DNA from: Candidatus Segatella violae
GTDB taxonomy: Bacteria; Bacteroidota; Bacteroidia; Bacteroidales; Bacteroidaceae
DNA: 9,858 nt
Direction: 5' to 3'
Assembly: GCA_002440225.1 (NCBI GenBank)
Contig: DJSH01000013.1
Location: 20,030 to 29,887, forward strand
This document shows positions 6,003 to 9,858 of this stretch, one piece after another. The translations under genes and the position numbers were made by a program. The notes under the pieces were generated by a model. That model made no database searches, was not told the origin of the DNA, and saw only the letters and a list, made by a program, of their open reading frames with translations. Within the stretch, counting starts at the first letter, position 1; the number at the start of each line of letters is the position of its first letter.

Positions 6003-6545
6003 ATGGCAGACACAGGAAATAAATGGTATGTGCTCAAAGCCGTAAGTGGCAAGGAAGCTAAGGTGAAAGAATACATCGAAGCTGAAATGAAGCACAATGA
6101 CTTGCTAGCAGCGAATGTTTCTCAGGTGCTTATACCAGTTGAGAAGCATGCTACTGTGCGTAATGGTAAGAGAGTCGTTAAAGAGAAAGTTTCTCTTCCA
6201 GGTTATGTTTTTGTGGAGGCTAAACTGAAGGGAGATGTAGCTCATACGCTTCGTTTCTTCCCTAATGTTTTAGGTTTCCTTGGAGGTTTGGATGAACCTA
6301 CACCAGTTCCACAGCGAGATATTAATCGCATGTTGGGATCAGCTGAAGAGACTGAGTTTGAGGAGAATCTTGATTGTCCTTACTTGGTTAATGATACGGT
6401 GAAGGTTATGGAAGGTCCATTTAGTGGTTTCAGTGGCGTTGTTGAAGAGGTTAACACCGAAAAACATAAGCTGAAAGTTACTGTCAAGATCTTCGGACGT
6501 AAAACTCCGTTAGAGTTAGGTTTTATGCAAGTAGAAAAGGAGTAA
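6003..6545 (+). CDS. nusG: Transcription termination/antitermination factor NusG
   Basis: This 180-residue protein, the same length as E. coli NusG (181), binds RNA polymerase across the cleft to modulate pausing and, through its KOW domain, contacts Rho or ribosomal protein uS10. The NGN domain spans about 7-110, with KWYVLKAVSGKE at the start and the conserved LPGYVFVEA (64-72). The KOW domain spans about 127-180, with VKVMEGPFSGFSGVVEEV and the terminal FGRKTPLELGFMQVEK. Between them is a short acidic linker (EETEFEENLD). Its start is preceded by TTGAGGAAAA, a partial Shine-Dalgarno at short spacing, the second best in the window. It is 14 bp after secE and 58 bp before rplK. This is a housekeeping NusG, not an UpxY/LoaP-type capsule antiterminator: those paralogues sit in polysaccharide loci. 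Confidence 0.96.
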   Translation: MADTGNKWYVLKAVSGKEAKVKEYIEAEMKHNDLLAANVSQVLIPVEKHATVRNGKRVVKEKVSLPGYVFVEAKLKGDVAHTLRFFPNVLGFLGGLDEPTPVPQRDINRMLGSAEETEFEENLDCPYLVNDTVKVMEGPFSGFSGVVEEVNTEKHKLKVTVKIFGRKTPLELGFMQVEKE

Positions 6546-6603
6546 TGCTCTGTTACGAGAGTACGATCCTTTATAAGTTTCAATTTTAAATATTAACAAA
6601 GAA

Positions 6604-7044
6604 ATGGCTAAAGAAGTTGCTGGATTAATCAAATTACAGATTAAAGGTGGCGCTGCAAATCCTTCACCTCCAGTAGGACCTGCATTGGGTTCTAAAGGTA
6701 TTAACATCATGGGATTCTGCAAGGAGTTCAACGCCCGTACCCAGGACAAAGCAGGTAAGGTTTTGCCAGTTGTTATTACATATTACACTGACAAGTCGTT
6801 TGATTTTATTATCAAGACTCCACCTGCTGCAGTTCAATTGAAAGAGGCTGCTAAAATCAAAACAGCTTCATCTCAGCCTAACCGTCAGAAGGTTGCTACC
6901 CTTACTTGGGATCAGGTAAAGGTAATCGCTGAGGATAAAATGAAGGATTTGAACTGCTTCACAGTAGAATCAGCTATGAAGCTCATCGCTGGTACTGCTA
7001 GAAGTATGGGTATTACTGTAAAAGGGGACTTCCCTGGTAAATAA
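6604..7044 (+). CDS. rplK: Large ribosomal subunit protein uL11
   Basis: This 146-residue protein shows the Pro-rich N-terminal signature PSPPVGPALGSKGINIM (20-36), the face that with 23S rRNA forms the thiostrepton-binding GTPase-associated centre. The C-terminal rRNA-binding domain (about 75-141) contains GTARSMGITV. It helps form the stalk base where EF-G and EF-Tu act, and in many bacteria it is needed for RelA activation. The start MAKEVAGLIKLQIKGG fits the family, and ATTAACAAAGAA precedes it without a Shine-Dalgarno. It is followed after 21 bp by rplA. In E. coli the rplK-rplA mRNA is repressed by L1. The 58-bp spacer before this gene would be the place for such a site, but I cannot identify one with confidence. 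Confidence 0.97.
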   Translation: MAKEVAGLIKLQIKGGAANPSPPVGPALGSKGINIMGFCKEFNARTQDKAGKVLPVVITYYTDKSFDFIIKTPPAAVQLKEAAKIKTASSQPNRQKVATLTWDQVKVIAEDKMKDLNCFTVESAMKLIAGTARSMGITVKGDFPGK

Positions 7045-7065
7045 TTTAAAACTTCAATTAGAAAA

Positions 7066-7758
7066 ATGAGTAAACTGACAAAAAATCAAAAATCAGTAGC
7101 TGATAAGGTTGAAGCAGGGAAGGCATACACTTTGAAGGAGGCTTCAGAGTTGGTAAAGGAAATTACCACTACTAAGTTTGATGCTTCTCTCGACATTGAT
7201 GTACGCTTAGGTGTAGATCCACGTAAGGCTAACCAGATGGTTCGTGGTGTGGTTTCACTGCCAAACGGTACCGGTAAGGTTACTCGCGTGCTCGCCCTCT
7301 GTACTCCTGATCAGGAAGCTGCTGCTAAGGAAGCAGGTGCTGATTATGTTGGTCTTGACGAATACGTTGAGAAAATCAAGGGTGGATGGACAGATATTGA
7401 TGTCATCATCACAATGCCTTCTTGCATGGGTAAGATCGGTCCTTTGGGTCGTGTACTCGGTCCTCGTGGTTTGATGCCTAACCCAAAGAGTGGCACTGTA
7501 ACTATGGATGTTGCTAAGGCAGTTAAGGAAGTTAAGCAAGGTAAGATTGACTTCAAGGTTGATAAGGCTGGTATTATCCACACATCAATTGGTAAGGTAA
7601 GCATGACAGCTGAGCAGATCTACGGAAATGCTAAGGAGTTCATCGCTACTGTCATCAAGTTGAAGCCTGCTGCTGCTAAAGGTACATATATCAAGAGTAT
7701 CTTTATTTCTAGCACTATGAGTAAGGGTATCAAGATTGATCCTAAATCAGTTGAATAA
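7066..7758 (+). CDS. rplA: Large ribosomal subunit protein uL1
   Basis: This 230-residue protein of normal family length forms the mobile L1 stalk of the 50S subunit, which guides deacylated tRNA out of the E site. It has the two-domain fold with domain II inserted in domain I. The L1 signature GPLGRVLGPRGLMPNPKSGT lies at 125-144, and the N-terminal DIDVRLGVDPRKANQMVRG segment (about 44-62) is also conserved. In E. coli L1 represses its own operon by binding mRNA. It sits between rplK and rplJ with gaps of 21 and 18 bp, so these genes are almost certainly co-transcribed. The ATG is preceded by an A-rich stretch and no Shine-Dalgarno. Confidence 0.97.
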   Translation: MSKLTKNQKSVADKVEAGKAYTLKEASELVKEITTTKFDASLDIDVRLGVDPRKANQMVRGVVSLPNGTGKVTRVLALCTPDQEAAAKEAGADYVGLDEYVEKIKGGWTDIDVIITMPSCMGKIGPLGRVLGPRGLMPNPKSGTVTMDVAKAVKEVKQGKIDFKVDKAGIIHTSIGKVSMTAEQIYGNAKEFIATVIKLKPAAAKGTYIKSIFISSTMSKGIKIDPKSVE

Positions 7759-7776
7759 CTCTAAAAGTTTTGTAAA

Positions 7777-8295
7777 ATGAAGAAAGAAGTTAAAGATACT
7801 ATTATCACCGAGCTTGGACAGAAGTTGCAGGAGTTTCCTCACTTCTATCTTGTAGATGTTACAGGATTGAACGCTGAGAAGACAAGTGCTCTTCGTCGTA
7901 AGTGCTTCCAGAGCGAGATTAAGATGGTCGTAGTGAAGAATACATTGCTTCACAAGGCTTTTGAGGCTTCAGACATCGATTTCTCTGAGCTCTATGGCAG
8001 CTTGAAGGGTACTACTGCTGTAATGTTTACAGCTACAGCTAATGTACCAGCTAAGTTGTTGAAGGAATACGAGAAGGAAGGTGTTCCATCATTGAAGGCT
8101 GCTTATGCAGAGGAAAGCTTCTATGTTGGCGCTGATAAACTCGCAGAACTTTCAGCACTCAAGAGCAAGAACGAAGTTATTGCAGAGATTGTTGCTTTGC
8201 TCCAGTCTCCAGCAAAGAACGTTGTTTCAGCTCTTCAATCAGGAGGCAACACTATTCATGGTGTGCTTAAGACATTGGGCGAGCGTCCTGAGTAA
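7777..8295 (+). CDS. rplJ: Large ribosomal subunit protein uL10
   Basis: This 172-residue protein anchors the bL12 stalk to 23S rRNA. The N-terminal rRNA-binding domain (about 1-130) shows the family pattern FYLVDVTGLNAEKTSALRRK followed by IKMVVVKNTLLHKA. The C-terminal helical part (about 133-172), with EVIAEIVALLQSPAKNVVSAL, is the segment that binds bL12 dimers. It starts 18 bp after rplA, at an ATG with no Shine-Dalgarno (AAAAGTTTTGTAAA). The short gap leaves no room for the large L10 mRNA leader structure known from E. coli and Firmicutes, so any L10-bL12 autoregulation here would have to work differently or from inside rplA. Confidence 0.96.
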   Translation: MKKEVKDTIITELGQKLQEFPHFYLVDVTGLNAEKTSALRRKCFQSEIKMVVVKNTLLHKAFEASDIDFSELYGSLKGTTAVMFTATANVPAKLLKEYEKEGVPSLKAAYAEESFYVGADKLAELSALKSKNEVIAEIVALLQSPAKNVVSALQSGGNTIHGVLKTLGERPE

Positions 8296-8352
8296 TCAAT
8301 CACAATGTTATCATAAAATTATAGTATAAATAAAATTAAAATTTAGAATAAA

Positions 8353-8730
8353 ATGGCAGATATCAAAGCTATTGCAGAAGAGTTAGTAAATCTTACTGTT
8401 AAGGAAGTTAATGAGTTGGCAACAGTCCTCAAGGACGAGTATGGTATTGAGCCTGCTGCTGCAGCTGTAGCTGTAGCTGCTGGTCCTGCTGCTGGTGGTG
8501 CAGCTGCAGCTGAGGAGAAGTCTTCTTTCGACGTTGTCCTCGCTGAGGTTGGTGGCGCTAAGCTCCAGGTTGTAAAGGCTGTTAAGGAGGCTTGTGGTCT
8601 CGGTTTGAAAGAGGCTAAGGATCTCGTAGACGGTGCTCCTTCTACTATCAAGGAAGGTGTAGCTAAGGACGAGGCTGAGAACCTTAAGAAGGCTATCGAA
8701 GAGGCTGGTGCTAAGGTAGAGCTCAAGTAA
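8353..8730 (+). CDS. rplL: Large ribosomal subunit protein bL12 (L7/L12)
   Basis: This 125-residue protein is the multi-copy stalk protein that recruits translational GTPases. The N-terminal dimerisation domain (about 1-32, KAIAEELVNLTVKEVNELAT) is followed by an Ala/Gly-rich flexible hinge (34-56, AAAAVAVAAGPAAGGAAAAE). The globular C-terminal domain (about 57-125) contains the factor-binding helices around KLQVVKAVKEACGLGLKEAK and ends GAKVELK. All parts are intact. It lies 57 bp after rplJ; this A/T-rich spacer shows no clear promoter. The ATG follows TTTAGAATAAA with no Shine-Dalgarno, so the several-fold excess of bL12 over uL10 must come from another feature of its translation start. 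A terminator-like hairpin follows 26 bp after the stop. Confidence 0.97.
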   Translation: MADIKAIAEELVNLTVKEVNELATVLKDEYGIEPAAAAVAVAAGPAAGGAAAAEEKSSFDVVLAEVGGAKLQVVKAVKEACGLGLKEAKDLVDGAPSTIKEGVAKDEAENLKKAIEEAGAKVELK

Positions 8731-8756
8731 TTAGAGTAATACATTTTTTACATATT

Positions 8757-8796
8757 GGTTAGGATTCTCCAAGTAGGTGAGTCCTAACCTTTTTGT
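8757..8796 (+). terminator. Terminator/attenuator hairpin between rplL and rpoB
   Basis: GGTTAGGATTC (8757-8767) pairs with GAGTCCTAACC (8779-8789) as an 11-bp stem with one G-U pair and an 11-nt loop. It is followed at once by TTTTTGTG and, after a short break, TTTT. rpoB starts 44 bp later with no recognisable promoter in between, so partial termination is more likely than full. E. coli has a functionally similar attenuator at the same place in rplJL-rpoBC. Confidence 0.75.
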
Positions 8797-8839
8797 GTCT
8801 TTTATTATATTGTTAATAAAACCCATTTAATAACTTCTA

Positions 8840-9858
8840 ATGGCTACAAAAATTGTTGATAACAGAGTAAATTTTGCCAGCGTTCATAATCCGTACCCAT
8901 ATCCGGATTTCCTCGATGTGCAGTTAAAGTCTTTCAAGGACTTCTTACAGTTGGATACTCCGCCTGAGGAACGCAAGAATGACGGTCTGTATAAGGTGTT
9001 CTCTGAGAATTTTCCTATCACCGACACTCGTAACAATTTCGTTCTTGAGTTCTTGGATTACTATATAGACCCTCCACGTTACACTATTGATGAGTGTTTG
9101 GAGCGTGGTCTTACATATAGCGTACCTTTGAAGGCTAAGATGAAGCTGTATTGTACAGATCCTGACCATGAGGACTTCGGTACATTCATTCAAGATGTTT
9201 TCCTGGGTACAATCCCATATATGACAGATAATGGTACTTTTGTAATTAATGGTGCAGAACGAGTTGTCGTTTCTCAGTTGCACCGTTCTCCTGGCGTGTT
9301 CTTTGGACAGGGAGTTCATGCAAATGGTACAGTACTTTATTCTGCCCGTATCATTCCGTTCAAGGGTAGCTGGATTGAGTTTGCTACTGACATTAACAAT
9401 GTGATGTATGCATATATCGACCGTAAGAAGAAGTTGCCTGTAACTACTTTGCTTCGTGCTATTGGTTATGAGCAGGATAAGGATATTCTTCAGATTTTTG
9501 ATCTTGCCGAGGAGGTAAAGGTTAATAAGAAGAACATGAAGGCTGCCATTGGTCGCAAACTAGCTGCACGTGTGCTGAAGAGTTGGAATGAGGACTTCGT
9601 AGATGAGGATACTGGTGAGGTGGTTTCAATTGAACGTAATGAGGTAATCATGGAGCGTGAAACTGAACTCACTGCTGAGAATATTGAGGATATTATTGAG
9701 AGTGGTGCTTCAACTGTTCTTTTGCATAAAGACGAAGAGGCTGCCAACAAGTATACTATTATCTTCAATACTTTGGCAAAGGATCCTAGTAACTCTGAGA
9801 AGGAGGCTGTCAACTATATCTATCGTCAGTTGCGTAATGCTGACCCTGCCGATGATGC
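8840..9858 (+). CDS. rpoB: DNA-directed RNA polymerase subunit beta, N-terminal part (runs off right edge)
   Basis: From the ATG at 8840 the frame is open to the end of the window (339 complete codons) without a stop, so only about the first quarter of the usual 1,270-or-so residues is present. The protein forms, with RpoC, the active-site cleft of RNA polymerase. The beginning MATKIVDNRVNFASVHNPYP resembles Bacteroidota RpoB. The diagnostic beta protrusion motif FVINGAERVVVSQLHRSPG lies at 134-152, aligned with E. coli 137-155. A segment rich in Glu (about 240-300) falls in the region corresponding to the lobe. The rifampicin-resistance clusters and catalytic core are outside the window. There is no Shine-Dalgarno (TAATAACTTCTA precedes the start). 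Expression is probably set by read-through of the hairpin at 8757-8796. Confidence 0.96.
   Translation, partial: MATKIVDNRVNFASVHNPYPYPDFLDVQLKSFKDFLQLDTPPEERKNDGLYKVFSENFPITDTRNNFVLEFLDYYIDPPRYTIDECLERGLTYSVPLKAKMKLYCTDPDHEDFGTFIQDVFLGTIPYMTDNGTFVINGAERVVVSQLHRSPGVFFGQGVHANGTVLYSARIIPFKGSWIEFATDINNVMYAYIDRKKKLPVTTLLRAIGYEQDKDILQIFDLAEEVKVNKKNMKAAIGRKLAARVLKSWNEDFVDEDTGEVVSIERNEVIMERETELTAENIEDIIESGASTVLLHKDEEAANKYTIIFNTLAKDPSNSEKEAVNYIYRQLRNADPADD

Noticed and set aside
6546..6603. Promoter or L1-binding site in the nusG-rplK spacer
   Set aside because: There is only a 4-bp CTCT/AGAG hairpin (6548-6561) and a poor TATAAGTTTC box without an upstream element. Neither can be supported by eye.
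8343..8744. 133-codon open frame on the reverse strand over rplL
   Set aside because: It is the mirror of the GCT/GCA-rich rplL coding sequence, giving a Ser/Ala/Thr-rich peptide with no recognisable domain. Codon periodicity belongs to the forward frame.
8790..8839. Promoter for rpoB
   Set aside because: TATATTG near 8806 is one base short of the -7 consensus and the nearest TTTTTG is only about 10 bp upstream, not 19-21.

Overview
The window is a core chromosomal segment of a Bacteroidota bacterium, most likely a Prevotella-type member of the Bacteroidales. Three things support this. The malate dehydrogenase, EF-Tu, L7/L12 and RpoB sequences look like Bacteroidales proteins. Intergenic regions carry the Bacteroidota promoter pattern TTTG/TTG, about 20 bp, then TAnnTTTG. 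Almost no gene has a Shine-Dalgarno sequence, which is usual for this phylum. No mobile element, CRISPR array or foreign-looking gene is visible.

Layout: (1) Positions 1-311, minus strand: 5' end of a malate dehydrogenase gene, divergent from (2) a long, three-domain Xaa-Pro aminopeptidase (544-2334). (3) A small cluster of rpsU (bS21), a XerC/XerD-type tyrosine recombinase and hpf (ribosome hibernation factor) at 2472-3949. rpsU and xerC have near-identical promoters, and hpf carries the only strong Shine-Dalgarno sequence in the window. (4) A tRNA array Thr(TGT)-Tyr(GTA)-Gly(TCC)-Thr(GGT) at 4049-4386 behind a strong promoter, leading into tuf (4453-5649). (5) A 12-bp terminator-like hairpin ending directly against tRNA-Trp (5711-5783), followed by secE and nusG. 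(6) rplK-rplA-rplJ-rplL (6604-8730), a second terminator-like hairpin, then the 5' part of rpoB, which runs off the right edge.

Nearly everything from 2472 on serves gene expression: ribosome subunits (bS21, uL11, uL1, uL10, bL12), a hibernation factor, tRNAs and the factor that delivers them (EF-Tu), a transcription elongation factor (NusG), RNA polymerase beta and a translocon subunit (SecE). The tRNA-tuf-secE-nusG-rplKAJL-rpoB order is ancient. The four tRNAs before tuf match the anticodon order of the E. coli thrU-tyrU-glyT-thrT-tufB operon.

I found no convincing undescribed system. The points most worth a second look are regulatory: the lone strong Shine-Dalgarno on hpf close to rpsU, the shared 12-nt promoter block of rpsU and xerC, and the two hairpins that appear to partition the transcript (tuf | tRNA-Trp and rplL | rpoB). 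No stretch longer than 300 bases lacks a gene; the largest gap is the 232-bp divergent promoter region at 312-543.
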